A stretch of DNA of 64,000 bases from Candidatus Phocaeicola excrementigallinarum. Lineage in GTDB: Bacteria; Bacteroidota; Bacteroidia; Bacteroidales; Bacteroidaceae. Below, piece by piece: positions 1-8,810 of the stretch; the first letter of the stretch is position 1; each line of letters opens with the position of its first letter. The stretch spans positions 1 through 64,000 of the forward strand of contig DWVR01000025.1 in NCBI GenBank assembly GCA_019120125.1, written 5' to 3'. The notes below the pieces were generated by a model that was given only the letters and a program-made list of their open reading frames with translations, was not told the origin of the DNA and made no database searches. The translations under genes and the position numbers were made by a program.

Positions 1-2
1 TC

Positions 3-110
3 CTGATGAACTTGATTGCGGCATTGGGGGCCTATTGCTTCTTTGACAACAAGCCTGAAGCACTGCAAGGATACACAATCGAGCAGTCAAAACAATTGAC
101 TTTGTTCTAA
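3..110 (+). CDS. 3' end of a truncated gene, possibly a transposase
   Basis: Only the last 35 codons are present, read in the frame that ends at TAA 108-110; the start lies outside the window. The fragment reads ...LGAYCFFDNKPEAL..., and its C-terminal end resembles the ends of DDE transposases common in Bacteroides, but this is a recollection of style rather than a firm family match. No terminal inverted repeat can be paired because the other end of the gene is missing. If it is an insertion sequence, its right end should fall within the next few tens of bases. Confidence 0.4.
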   Translation: MMNLIAALGAYCFFDNKPEALQGYTIEQSKQLTLF

Positions 111-309
111 TGTTATCCCGAACTCACGTAAATAATGTATTACGGCAAGATTCTCCACCGCCATAGCCAAGTACTTGCAGCCACAGGATTGATACCTATG
201 GAGACTATGCCGACTTTAAACCAATTGTGTTTTTGTCCATGATTCTATTGCATAAGAAATGCGGAGTTGCACTTCTGACCTGACGGTAGCGGAAATTGAA
301 GGACCCTGC
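111..309. other. Non-coding gap between gene fragment and transporter
   Basis: This 200-base stretch separates the gene fragment from the 3' end of the minus-strand transporter. I find no convincing gene, hairpin or promoter in it. The first part could be the outer end of an insertion sequence. Confidence 0.4.
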
Positions 310-1905
310 TCAAATCACAACCACCATCAACTGAATGAACAGTATCAGAATGACCATCGCCACCGGATAGACCGTAGCATACGCCACACCGGGGATGTTG
401 CTGTCTGTCATCGAATCGACCGCGGCAAGTCCCGGTGTACTTGTCATACCTCCGGTAATGGTGCCCAACAGGTCGAGCATGTCAATCCTGCATACAAAAC
501 GTCCCACCAATGCCGCCAGCACCATAGGGACCAACGTAATGACCGCACCCAGTCCGAACAACAGGAAACCGCTTTCCTGAAATGTGGACACCAGCGTTGT
601 TCCGGCCGATGTCCCTACCTCGGCAAGGAACAGCAGCAACCCCAACTGACGCAGCAGATGGTTGGCGGGTGCCGACATTGACCAAAGCACAGGACCGGTT
701 TTTCCGATGGCACTCAAAATCAAGGCTACGATCAATACTCCTCCGGTCAGCCCCGGAGAGAATGAGAACTCCGAGCCGAACGAAATGTTCAGCTTGCCGA
801 ACAGCACTCCCAGCACGATTCCCATGGCAATAGGAAAGAAGTCCGTATCAGAAAGACGTTTCGCGTCATTACCGAACAGACGGGCCACCGCCTTGATTCC
901 TTTCTGCTCGCCCACCACTGTCAGCTTGTCGCCGAACTTCAACGCCAGATCGGGCGAAGGCGAAAGGTCGATTCCGCTCCTCCGGATGGTAGTGACGGTA
1001 CACCCGAAATTCTTCTGCAGGTTCAGCTCGCCCAACTGCTTGTTGATGATGTTTTTCTGGGTAAGGAGCAATGACTCGATGCTCTGGTCATGCTCCAGAG
1101 GAAGCTCTCCCTCCTCACGGCTGCCCACCAGCACCGCCAGATTGTCCAATGCCTCACGGCTGCCCACAGCCTCAATGCAGTCACCTTCCTCAAGCACCGT
1201 ATTCGCGGTAGGCATCACGATCACATCCCCCTTCTTCAGGCGTGACACCACCGCACCCGTCATGGCACGGATATTCATCTCGATCAACGTCTTGCCCATG
1301 GCTAAAGGATTCGTCACCCGAAACAAGGCCGTGCCCAGCTCAGGAAACTGGCTGCGGCGTTCCTTCTCCAACCGCCGTGCCTCTTCCTGAAGATCCACAC
1401 GGAAAAATCTTGGCAACATCTTGACAAACAATATGATGCCAATCACACTGAACGGATAGGCTATACCGTACGCAATGGAAGCCGACGGCGAATGGGTAAG
1501 GTCGATGGCCACGGCAAGTCCCGGTGTACTGGTCAACGCTCCGGTAATGAGTCCGATAATGGTGGGTGTGTCGATATGGAACAGATATTTCATGCCCGCC
1601 CCGAGCAGACATGCGGAAGCCACCAGCAGCAAAGTGATGAGAATCAGCGTCCGGCCCTTGCTGCGGAACGACTGAAAGAAACCCGGTCCCGCCTGAATGC
1701 CAATTGTAAAGATGAACAGCACAAGCCCGAAGTTCCCCAGTTCCTTCGGAATGGTCACACCCCAATGTCCGAAAGCCAGCGCGATGAATATCACCGCCGA
1801 AACATCGAGCGACAAGCCTTTCACCTTGACGCGACCCAAAATGAATCCCAACGCCACAATCAGGAACACGGAAAAATAAGAATTCTGAAGCAAATCTGTC
1901 CACAT
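310..1905 (-). CDS. AspT/YidE-type transporter with two RCK_C domains
   Basis: Integral inner-membrane protein of 531 residues. Two membrane halves flank a soluble centre with two TrkA-C (RCK_C) regulatory domains at roughly residues 195-350. The halves are internal duplicates: both carry the motif TSTPGLA, followed by a similar hydrophobic stretch near residues 125-165 and 490-531. This is the architecture of the aspartate-alanine exchanger family (AspT, YidE, YbjL). The substrate is unknown. A start at 1911 would need a TTG codon, so I chose the ATG at 1905, giving MWTDLLQNSYF. It is monocistronic, with a 22-bp repeat array upstream. Confidence 0.85.
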   Translation of the reverse strand: MWTDLLQNSYFSVFLIVALGFILGRVKVKGLSLDVSAVIFIALAFGHWGVTIPKELGNFGLVLFIFTIGIQAGPGFFQSFRSKGRTLILITLLLVASACLLGAGMKYLFHIDTPTIIGLITGALTSTPGLAVAIDLTHSPSASIAYGIAYPFSVIGIILFVKMLPRFFRVDLQEEARRLEKERRSQFPELGTALFRVTNPLAMGKTLIEMNIRAMTGAVVSRLKKGDVIVMPTANTVLEEGDCIEAVGSREALDNLAVLVGSREEGELPLEHDQSIESLLLTQKNIINKQLGELNLQKNFGCTVTTIRRSGIDLSPSPDLALKFGDKLTVVGEQKGIKAVARLFGNDAKRLSDTDFFPIAMGIVLGVLFGKLNISFGSEFSFSPGLTGGVLIVALILSAIGKTGPVLWSMSAPANHLLRQLGLLLFLAEVGTSAGTTLVSTFQESGFLLFGLGAVITLVPMVLAALVGRFVCRIDMLDLLGTITGGMTSTPGLAAVDSMTDSNIPGVAYATVYPVAMVILILFIQLMVVVI

Positions 1906-2152
1906 AAGCAATACGGGTTTAAAATAGGTTTACGCTTTGTCAAGATGCTGACCCACAAGGATTTCCACAGACACAATCCTTATCTCCCAAACAAGATCCA
2001 TGTAATCCAGTCCCAGCATCCCTGTCAGACTTCGCGCACCCTTGTTAATAACGTTAAATCATTCTGTTAATACCATCCTGTCCACTTTCAAGGAAAATTC
2101 CTTTTTATCCATCTCATACCATTCTAGTTACCAGTCATATAGAGACAACCGA

Positions 2153-2236
2153 AAAACGTCAGGACGTTTTACTTGAAACACCGAAGCGTTTTACCCGAAA
2201 CGCCTAGACGTTTTGACTAAAACAACAGGACGTTTT
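2153..2236. repeat. 22-bp-period palindromic array A (four units)
   Basis: Four 18-bp units begin at 2153, 2175, 2197 and 2219, exactly 22 bp apart, with 4-bp linkers actt, accc and gact. The first unit, AAAACGTCAGGACGTTTT, has perfect 8-bp arms; the others are imperfect. On the minus strand, downstream of the helicase gene, the array ends in five T residues, so it could fold into tandem hairpins and stop transcription. The same design recurs at 37880 and 57189. Confidence 0.85.
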
Positions 2237-2314
2237 CCGGATAAAGATACGGAGCTTTTCATTCAACCCCAAACTTCCCTGTCATAATTAACAAATTCTA
2301 CAATAACTTTGTTC

Positions 2315-4198
2315 TCATTCCATCTCCAAAGTACCGATATATCCGTAAAGCTTGCGGTAGAACGGATGACGGGTCAGCGTGGAAGCGTCACCCAGAATGA
2401 TGAGCTTCATGCGTGCACGGGTAATCGCCACGTTCATGCGCCGCAGGTCGTTGAGAAAACCGATCTGCCCCTCTTCGTTGGCACGTACCAGACTGATGAG
2501 AATCACGTCGCGCTCCTGTCCCTGGAATCCGTCGACCGTGTTGACCGTAATGACGGAACGGTAAGGCTTGAAGAAACTGTCTTTCTTGAGCAACTGCCGG
2601 AGAAACTGCACCTGCGCCTTGTAAGGGGAAATCAGTCCCACATCAATCCGTTCCTCCAGAAAACGCTCACGTCCGATCTTGGTGATATAATTTTTCAGCT
2701 GCCCTACAGAGAGTTCCGCCTCAGCCTTGTTGATCCGCCCGTAACTGTCGCCCACAAACTCCTCATTGCAATCCATCCCTTCGGTATTGACCCACTCTAT
2801 CGGAGTATCGAAATCAAGGATGCTCCGGTATCTCACCTCAGGCGCAGACTGAAGCATTCCGCCATAGAACCAGTCGGAAGAGAAACGCATGATGGCATCG
2901 TTCATCCGGTACTGCACCTTCAACAACGACACGGCATCGGGCTTGTTTTTCACGACAGCCTGCATCAGTGTATGTCCCAGTCCCTGACGTGCCGCCTCCA
3001 CGCATTTCACGGTGGGAGGAAGCTGACAATGGTCGCCCGCCAGTATTACCCGGTCGGCCTTACGGATAGCTATCCAGCATGCCGCCTCGAGAGCCTGCGC
3101 CGCCTCATCGACAAACACCGTGCCATACTTCTGCCCGACAAGCACCCGGTTGGCACTTCCCGCCAACGTACAGGCTATGACGCGCGCCTCGCTGAACAGT
3201 GATTCATTGATACGTATCTCGAGGTCGGTGGCACGGTCCTTCAGTGAATTGATTTTTGTCCGCACGGACTCACGGTTGGAAGCTTTCCGCAACTGCGAAT
3301 AAAGTTCCCTGATCGCCTTGCGGATACTCCAAAGCTGCGGATAGTCGGGATGCGACTCGAAACGCCGCTCATAGGTGAACGACAACATTTTGTCGTTCAC
3401 CCGGCTGGGATTTCCTATCCGGAGCACACTCACCCCCCGGTCCACCAGCTTCTCGCTGATCCAGTCGACCGCCATATTGCTCTGCGCGCACACAAGCACC
3501 TGGTTCTCCCTGTGCAATGTCTCATAGATGGCCTCCACCAGCGTCGTGGTCTTTCCGGTTCCGGGAGGCCCATGCACAATGGCCACATCCTTGGCATGCA
3601 GAACCTTGTTGACGGCATCCTCCTGCGTACGGTTGAGCCACGGGAAACGGACCGGCTGAAAACTGAACACCGATAGCGGACGGGAGCCATGAAAAATGTC
3701 ACGCAACTCCGCCAGACGATTGTTCCTGGCCGAAATGACCTGCTTCAAAGCCTCGAACATCAGACGGTAACTGGTCTCGTCGAAATAAAGCTGCACGCCC
3801 AACACCTCCCTGCCCTGCAAGGCCAACAAGGCATCCGCATCAGGAAGTATCACCACCATGCGGTCCTCATCCACATAGTTCACCGTGGCCACAAAGTTCA
3901 GATACGAAAGTTTACCGCTCAGGTCCTGACTGAAGAAGCATACGGGACGGCCATACTCGAACACATGCTCGATGTCCTTGTCCTCCCTCCGTTCCACCTC
4001 AACCACAAGCTGGTTCAAGGCATTATAATAACTCCTCCCGATGTTCAAAGGATACCAGCACATGCCACGCTTTATCTTGCGCCCGATACCCATCACCTCG
4101 GTCTGTTGCCTGAACTGTTCTTTTTCGTATTCGTATTCCATTTTCAGCAACTCATACTGCCGCTGAAGATAAAGTATAGGAGATTCTGACATATTCAT
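2315..4198 (-). CDS. Superfamily 1 (UPF1/DNA2-like) DNA or RNA helicase
   Basis: Cytoplasmic ATP-dependent helicase of 627 residues. Walker A GPPGTGKTTT is at 210-219, motif II DEAAQ at 364-368, followed by GDHCQLPPT, then QGQERDVI near 555 and the motif VI region NVAITRAR near 590. The N-terminal 190 residues match the beta-barrel and stalk seen in IGHMBP2-like proteins. The nucleic-acid substrate and role are unknown. Its ATG directly follows the stop codon of the EamA gene with no gap, so the two are probably cotranscribed and translationally coupled. No nuclease domain is fused. Confidence 0.88.
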   Translation of the reverse strand: MNMSESPILYLQRQYELLKMEYEYEKEQFRQQTEVMGIGRKIKRGMCWYPLNIGRSYYNALNQLVVEVERREDKDIEHVFEYGRPVCFFSQDLSGKLSYLNFVATVNYVDEDRMVVILPDADALLALQGREVLGVQLYFDETSYRLMFEALKQVISARNNRLAELRDIFHGSRPLSVFSFQPVRFPWLNRTQEDAVNKVLHAKDVAIVHGPPGTGKTTTLVEAIYETLHRENQVLVCAQSNMAVDWISEKLVDRGVSVLRIGNPSRVNDKMLSFTYERRFESHPDYPQLWSIRKAIRELYSQLRKASNRESVRTKINSLKDRATDLEIRINESLFSEARVIACTLAGSANRVLVGQKYGTVFVDEAAQALEAACWIAIRKADRVILAGDHCQLPPTVKCVEAARQGLGHTLMQAVVKNKPDAVSLLKVQYRMNDAIMRFSSDWFYGGMLQSAPEVRYRSILDFDTPIEWVNTEGMDCNEEFVGDSYGRINKAEAELSVGQLKNYITKIGRERFLEERIDVGLISPYKAQVQFLRQLLKKDSFFKPYRSVITVNTVDGFQGQERDVILISLVRANEEGQIGFLNDLRRMNVAITRARMKLIILGDASTLTRHPFYRKLYGYIGTLEME

Positions 4199-5116
4199 TT
4201 AATCCATCTTGTTCTCAGCCAGCATCTGTGCACGCGACTTGCTCTGTGTCACCACATACACGCCGGTAAATATCAGCAGGGCGGCTATCGCCTTGACCCA
4301 ACCGAATCCGGCCATTCCGGCAAGCACCGCCACACTGCTTCCTACTACCGGCTGCATATAGTTGTACATGCTGACCACCGTAGGACGCAAGGTTTTCTGC
4401 CCGACCAGCATCAGAATGTAGGCCACATACGTGCCGAACAGCACCACATAGCCCACTTCCAGCCAGACTTCAAGCGGAAAGACGGAAAAGTCCGTCACCG
4501 AAAAGTCATTATAGGAAAAAGGAATGAAACAAATGGCGGCATAAGTGAACATCCATTTCATCAATGTAACCACACTATAACGCGCGATCAGCTTCTTGAA
4601 TATGGTCAGATAACAGGCAAAACTGACCTGTGCCGCCACACACAATGCATCGCCCAACACACTGCCCGCTTCATCACCGCCTCCATGATTGCTCATGATG
4701 AGCACCAACGCACCTACCGAACCCAGAAAAATACCGATGACCTTCTTGGGCGTGACAGGCTCCTTCAAAAACAAGGCCGCCAGAATCATGGTGACAATCG
4801 GCATGGTAGTAGTGACTATCGAGGCATCGACCGGCGAGGTAAGCGAAAGGCCGAAAGTGAAACAGCCCTGGTTGCAGACTATTCCCAACAGGGAAGCGAA
4901 AAAAAGCATCAACAAATCGTGAGGGCTCACTTTTTCTTCCTTCACAAAAAGAGAGGTAATCCAGAAACAGCAGGCAGCCCCGATCATCCGCATATTGGCC
5001 AGCATCAGTCCGGTAATCCCGGCATCCATCGCCGCCTTCCCTACCGGTGACATCAGTCCCCACATGCTGGCCGCCGCCAACAAAGCCAGATGTGCCTTTA
5101 CATTCCTTACATTCAT
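4199..5116 (-). CDS. EamA-family (DMT) transporter
   Basis: Inner-membrane protein of 305 residues with about ten hydrophobic segments in two EamA repeats, typical of drug/metabolite exporters. The substrate cannot be read from the sequence. The open frame extends upstream to 5200, but those residues are charged and a promoter -7 box lies at 5144-5151, so I chose the ATG at 5116 (MNVRNVKAHLALL). First gene of a two-gene unit with the helicase. Confidence 0.87.
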   Translation of the reverse strand: MNVRNVKAHLALLAAASMWGLMSPVGKAAMDAGITGLMLANMRMIGAACCFWITSLFVKEEKVSPHDLLMLFFASLLGIVCNQGCFTFGLSLTSPVDASIVTTTMPIVTMILAALFLKEPVTPKKVIGIFLGSVGALVLIMSNHGGGDEAGSVLGDALCVAAQVSFACYLTIFKKLIARYSVVTLMKWMFTYAAICFIPFSYNDFSVTDFSVFPLEVWLEVGYVVLFGTYVAYILMLVGQKTLRPTVVSMYNYMQPVVGSSVAVLAGMAGFGWVKAIAALLIFTGVYVVTQSKSRAQMLAENKMD

Positions 5117-5143
5117 CTTAGAATATTCTATGGTTTCACGCCG

Positions 5144-5151
5144 CAAACTTA
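5144..5151 (-). promoter_or_regulatory. -7 box of the EamA-helicase unit
   Basis: On the minus strand this reads TAAGTTTG, matching the Bacteroidetes TAnnTTTG consensus, 28 bases upstream of the chosen ATG at 5116. No clear TTTG at -33 is present. It lies inside the longer open frame and so argues against the upstream start. Confidence 0.45.
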
Positions 5152-5226
5152 CAACAAATCTTCGACAATCACACACATTCCGCCACCGAGTGTTCATCAA
5201 TCGTCAATCTGAAATAAGCCGGACAC

Positions 5227-5285
5227 AAAAAAATGAGAATGTGCCCCAAGTGAAAGAACTGAATACATGGCGCACATTCTCATTT
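5227..5285 (-). terminator. Rho-independent terminator of the ROK regulator gene
   Basis: Perfect 14-bp arms AAATGAGAATGTGC (5231-5244) and GCACATTCTCATTT (5272-5285) enclose a 27-base loop. On the minus strand, leaving the regulator gene, the second arm is followed by a run of seven T residues. Confidence 0.75.
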
Positions 5286-5317
5286 CCTCATTCCACCGAC
5301 ACAAACGTGTCTTGCCG

Positions 5318-6526
5318 TCACACCTCGAACAGACTGTTACGTGCCAGCAGGCAGGCACCTACCACTCCCGCCTTGTTCTGCAGCTTTGAAAGCACAATGG
5401 CAGAATCACGGTTGACGAGATTCAGGGAATATTTTCTGACGGCAGTCTTCACCGGCTGCAGGATATAATCTTCCGTACGGGCCAACGTTCCTCCGATAAC
5501 CACCAGTTCCGGATTGAACAGATTGATCAGTCCTGCCAGATACCGTCCCAGTTTACGTCCGATTTCTTCCACCAGCTCGATACACAACATATCCTCCTTG
5601 TTGGTGGCTTCCACAATCTCTTCAAGCGTCACCTCCTCCGTGGAAGAAAGGATTTTCTTCGCCAGGATCGAGTTCTGGCCTCCTTTCACTTTCTCACACA
5701 AGAGACGATGGAGAGCCTGCCCCGACACCTCGGTCTCCAGACACCCTTTCTTGCCGCAACGACAGATTATCTCGTTGTCGAACACACTGAAATGCCCGAA
5801 CTCTCCGGAAAAGCCGGAACGTCCCTCATACATTTTCCCGTCGATGATGAATGCCGCGCCGAGTCCCCAGCTGACATTGATGAACACAATATCCTTTTCG
5901 GCCTTCACCACCCCTTTCAACATTTCTCCGTAAGCCATGGCACGGGTGTCGTTGTCAATCCGCACAGGAATGCCCAGCTTGTCGCTCAGAACTTCACTGA
6001 GCGGACGCTCCTCAAAATTGAACATGCTGTAACTGTATCCTTCCTCCGGATTCACCCTTCCGGAAATGTTCACGCCGACCTGAAGGATCTTGTTCTTTAC
6101 ACTTTCATGACGGTCAATGAAATTCCGTATATGTTCCACCAGCGTCTCAAGACCGGCCGGACTGTTCTCCAGACAACATTCCAGTCCCATTTCCGAATCC
6201 ACAATATCACCCGTAAAGTTCATGAGACCGATATGCAGGCAAAATGCCCGGATATCCACCCCTATCGTATATGCAGACCCCGGATTCAGGCCATACACAT
6301 TAGGGGGCCTTCCCTCGCTGGTCTCCTGCTTTCCGTAATTGACTATATAACCCGACTCCACCATCTCCATGACAAATTTGGTGACCGTAGGCACGCTCAA
6401 GTCTATCTCTCTCGCCAAATCAGGAATTGTGGAGAAATGCGTATGCATCAGATAAGCGATGATCCGCTTCTGAGTCACCGTTCCTTTTGTACCGCTTTCC
6501 AATTCCTCTATCAGTCTATGTACCAT
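5318..6526 (-). CDS. ROK-family regulator, probable sialic-acid repressor
   Basis: 402 residues. An N-terminal winged helix-turn-helix (about 18-62) precedes a ROK sugar-kinase-like domain with the zinc motif CRCGKKGC at 255-262 and the GEFGH segment at 241-245. ROK repressors bind DNA until a sugar or sugar phosphate is sensed. It is transcribed divergently from the sialic-acid catabolic genes across a 173-base shared region, which points to control of that cluster by free Neu5Ac, ManNAc or a derivative. The DNA-binding N-terminus argues for a regulator rather than a kinase. The link to sialic acid is inferred from position. Confidence 0.85.
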   Translation of the reverse strand: MVHRLIEELESGTKGTVTQKRIIAYLMHTHFSTIPDLAREIDLSVPTVTKFVMEMVESGYIVNYGKQETSEGRPPNVYGLNPGSAYTIGVDIRAFCLHIGLMNFTGDIVDSEMGLECCLENSPAGLETLVEHIRNFIDRHESVKNKILQVGVNISGRVNPEEGYSYSMFNFEERPLSEVLSDKLGIPVRIDNDTRAMAYGEMLKGVVKAEKDIVFINVSWGLGAAFIIDGKMYEGRSGFSGEFGHFSVFDNEIICRCGKKGCLETEVSGQALHRLLCEKVKGGQNSILAKKILSSTEEVTLEEIVEATNKEDMLCIELVEEIGRKLGRYLAGLINLFNPELVVIGGTLARTEDYILQPVKTAVRKYSLNLVNRDSAIVLSKLQNKAGVVGACLLARNSLFEV

Positions 6527-6699
6527 TCTTAACCTCTCACTATTTTAAATGTCCTGTAAATGTCTGCTAAAATAGCCAAAATTGCCGAACGGAACAACTT
6601 TAAAACCAAAAAACAGAGACATGAAACGAAGGAATCTGATTTTTTTCGTTATTTTTAGGGCAAACATTTAAAAATCCATTAATTAAAGACACCCATTAC
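6527..6699. promoter_or_regulatory. Divergent control region of the sialic-acid cluster
   Basis: This AT-rich region lies between the ROK regulator and the mutarotase gene and must hold both start sites. I see a weak -7-like sequence TATTTTTA near 6650 for the plus strand but no clear consensus and no convincing operator palindrome. Confidence 0.4.
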
Positions 6700-7782
6700 A
6701 TGAACAGATTACCGCTTCTCATTCTCGCAGCCTTGCTGCTGGCCTCAACCGCAAATGCCGGAACCCTACCCGGACACACACACCGGCTGCCAGACCACCC
6801 CATCCCACAAGGTGTCTCCGCACCCTTTGCCGGATTCATAGATGACTGGCTGATAGTAGGCGGAGGATGCAACTTTCCGGAAACACCCGCCGCCGACGGA
6901 GGAAGCAAAGTCTACTATGAACAATGCTATGCCATACATACCGCTTCCGACTCCCTGACATGGAAACAGATCGGCAGCCTTCCCCAACCCACCGCATACG
7001 GCTGCACGGCAGAAACCACACAGGGATTGGTCTGCATGGGAGGAATGAACGCCGACTCATGCCTTACCGCCGTATTCCTGATCGAAAAGAAAGGAGGAGA
7101 CGGCAATTTCTCCTTCCGTCCGCTCCCTTCACTGCCCACCGCCATCGACAACGCGTCGGCCACTGCCGTCAACGACTGTGTCTACATCACAGGCGGCAAC
7201 CAGAAAGATCAGGGAAAAGCCCTCTACCGGCTCAAACTCCAGACAGGAAGCGCATGGGAGAGACTGCCTTCTTATCCGGGTCCCCAACGGATACAACCCA
7301 TCCTGGTGAATGACGGTAAACAAATCTATCTGACCGGAGGCTATCAGGCCCCATCCGGTTCTCAGGAAAGCATCCTGTCGGCAGACATGCTGAAATTCGA
7401 TCCCGGAAAAGAAGAATGGACCTACGAATCAGACATTCCCGATGAGCAGGACGGGGAAAAACGCTGTCTGGCCGGAGGAGCAGGTACGCACACACAAAAC
7501 CGCCTCATCTTTACCGGTGGAGTCAACTACCGCATCTTCAAGAATGCCATTGAAGGAAAAGCCGGCAAAGACTATATGAGACACACGCCGGAATGGTACA
7601 GGTTCAACGATGACATACTGCTGTTTGACCCTGTGGAAAAGAAATGGAAGATCCGTCCGGACATCAACGGCATGGCCCGTGCGGGGGGAATACTTCTTTA
7701 CCACAAGAACCGTCTGTACATGATTTGTGGGGAAATAAAACCGGGTATAAGAAGCCCTGAAATTATTATCTATCCCTTATAA
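6700..7782 (+). CDS. nanM: Kelch-type sialic-acid mutarotase (NanM-like)
   Basis: Secreted protein of 360 residues with a signal peptide (MNRLPLLILAALLLASTANA). Repeated kelch signatures GGCNFPE, GGMN, TGGN, TGGYQ and TGGVN predict a six-bladed propeller. The family of cyclically permuted mutarotases converts alpha-Neu5Ac, released by sialidase, into the beta anomer, probably in the periplasm. First of six plus-strand genes and next to N-acetylneuraminate lyase, which supports the role. The gene symbol is by analogy with E. coli NanM. Confidence 0.82.
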   Translation: MNRLPLLILAALLLASTANAGTLPGHTHRLPDHPIPQGVSAPFAGFIDDWLIVGGGCNFPETPAADGGSKVYYEQCYAIHTASDSLTWKQIGSLPQPTAYGCTAETTQGLVCMGGMNADSCLTAVFLIEKKGGDGNFSFRPLPSLPTAIDNASATAVNDCVYITGGNQKDQGKALYRLKLQTGSAWERLPSYPGPQRIQPILVNDGKQIYLTGGYQAPSGSQESILSADMLKFDPGKEEWTYESDIPDEQDGEKRCLAGGAGTHTQNRLIFTGGVNYRIFKNAIEGKAGKDYMRHTPEWYRFNDDILLFDPVEKKWKIRPDINGMARAGGILLYHKNRLYMICGEIKPGIRSPEIIIYPL

Positions 7783-7818
7783 AAGGGGACCGATTATAAA
7801 AAAATAACCATACAAACA

Positions 7819-7849
7819 TTGTATTACAAAGAAAATACACATATATTTG
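7819..7849 (+). promoter_or_regulatory. Promoter of the lyase gene
   Basis: A TTG at 7819-7821 and TATATTTG at 7842-7849 are 20 bases apart and fit the Bacteroidetes consensus. The start codon is 37 bases downstream. It suggests the lyase and following genes can be transcribed separately from the mutarotase gene. Confidence 0.6.
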
Positions 7850-7886
7850 CCCTATTAAATAAACAAACTGATTTAAGAAAGCTGTT

Positions 7887-8804
7887 ATGGAAAGAATCAT
7901 TGGATTAATCGACGCGCCATTTACTCCTTTTTATGAAAACGGAGAAGTGAATTATGAACCGATTGAGAAATACGCTCAAATGCTGGCCAAGAATGGCCTG
8001 AAAGGCGTATTCATCAACGGCTCATCGGGAGAAGGCTATATGCTGACAGAAGAAGAGCGGATGAGACTGGCCGAACGATGGATTGAAGCGGCACCCGAAG
8101 GCTTCAAGGTAATTGTCCATGTAGGAAGCTGCTGCGTGAAAGCAAGCAGAATGCTGGCCGAACACGCGCAAAAAATAGGAGCCTGGGGAATCGGAGCGAT
8201 GGCACCTCCTTTTCCGAAAGTGGGAAGAATAGAGGAGCTGGTGAAATATTGTGAGGAAATCGCTGCCGGAGCGCCCGACCTGCCTTTCTATTACTATCAT
8301 ATACCGGCATTCAACGGAGCCTACCTCCCCATGCCCGCTTTTTTGGAAGCAGTGGACGGACGCATCCCGAACTTCGCGGGCATCAAATATACCTACGAAA
8401 GTATCTATGAATACAACCAATGCCGCCTGTACAAGAACGGAAAATACGACATGCTCCACGGGCAGGACGAGACCATTCTTCCGGCATTGGCCATGGGAGG
8501 CGCCCAGGGAGGAATCGGCGGAACCACCAACTACAACGGAAAGAATCTGGTAGGAATCATCGAGGCCTGGAACAACAACGATCTGGAGAAAGCACGCGAA
8601 CTGCAGAATTTCTCACAAGCGGTAATCAACGTAATCTGCCACTATCGCGGAAATATCGTGGCCGGAAAACGCATCATGAAACTCATCGGCCTGGACCTGG
8701 GAAAAAACCGCACGCCGTTCCAGAACATGACGGACGAGGAAGAGGCACGCATGAAAGCCGAACTGGAGGCCATCAATTTCTTTGAACGCTGCAACAAATT
8801 CTAA
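7887..8804 (+). CDS. nanA: N-acetylneuraminate lyase
   Basis: Cytoplasmic class I aldolase of 305 residues that splits Neu5Ac into pyruvate and N-acetylmannosamine. The pyruvate-binding motif GSSGEG is at 45-50, the catalytic Tyr137 sits in YHIP, and the Schiff-base Lys167 in GIKYT. These positions match the DHDPS/NAL family closely. Length is normal. It is followed after 6 bases by the epimerase gene, so the two enzymes acting in sequence are probably cotranscribed. Called nanL in some Bacteroides literature. Confidence 0.93.
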   Translation: MERIIGLIDAPFTPFYENGEVNYEPIEKYAQMLAKNGLKGVFINGSSGEGYMLTEEERMRLAERWIEAAPEGFKVIVHVGSCCVKASRMLAEHAQKIGAWGIGAMAPPFPKVGRIEELVKYCEEIAAGAPDLPFYYYHIPAFNGAYLPMPAFLEAVDGRIPNFAGIKYTYESIYEYNQCRLYKNGKYDMLHGQDETILPALAMGGAQGGIGGTTNYNGKNLVGIIEAWNNNDLEKARELQNFSQAVINVICHYRGNIVAGKRIMKLIGLDLGKNRTPFQNMTDEEEARMKAELEAINFFERCNKF

Positions 8805-8810
8805 ACCGCC

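Noticed and set aside
1921-1943. Sigma-70-like TTGACA with TATTTT on the minus strand before the transporter gene
   Set aside because: Bacteroidetes primary sigma factors use TTTG/TAnnTTTG, and the spacing here (about 11 bases) is too short for a sigma-70 promoter.
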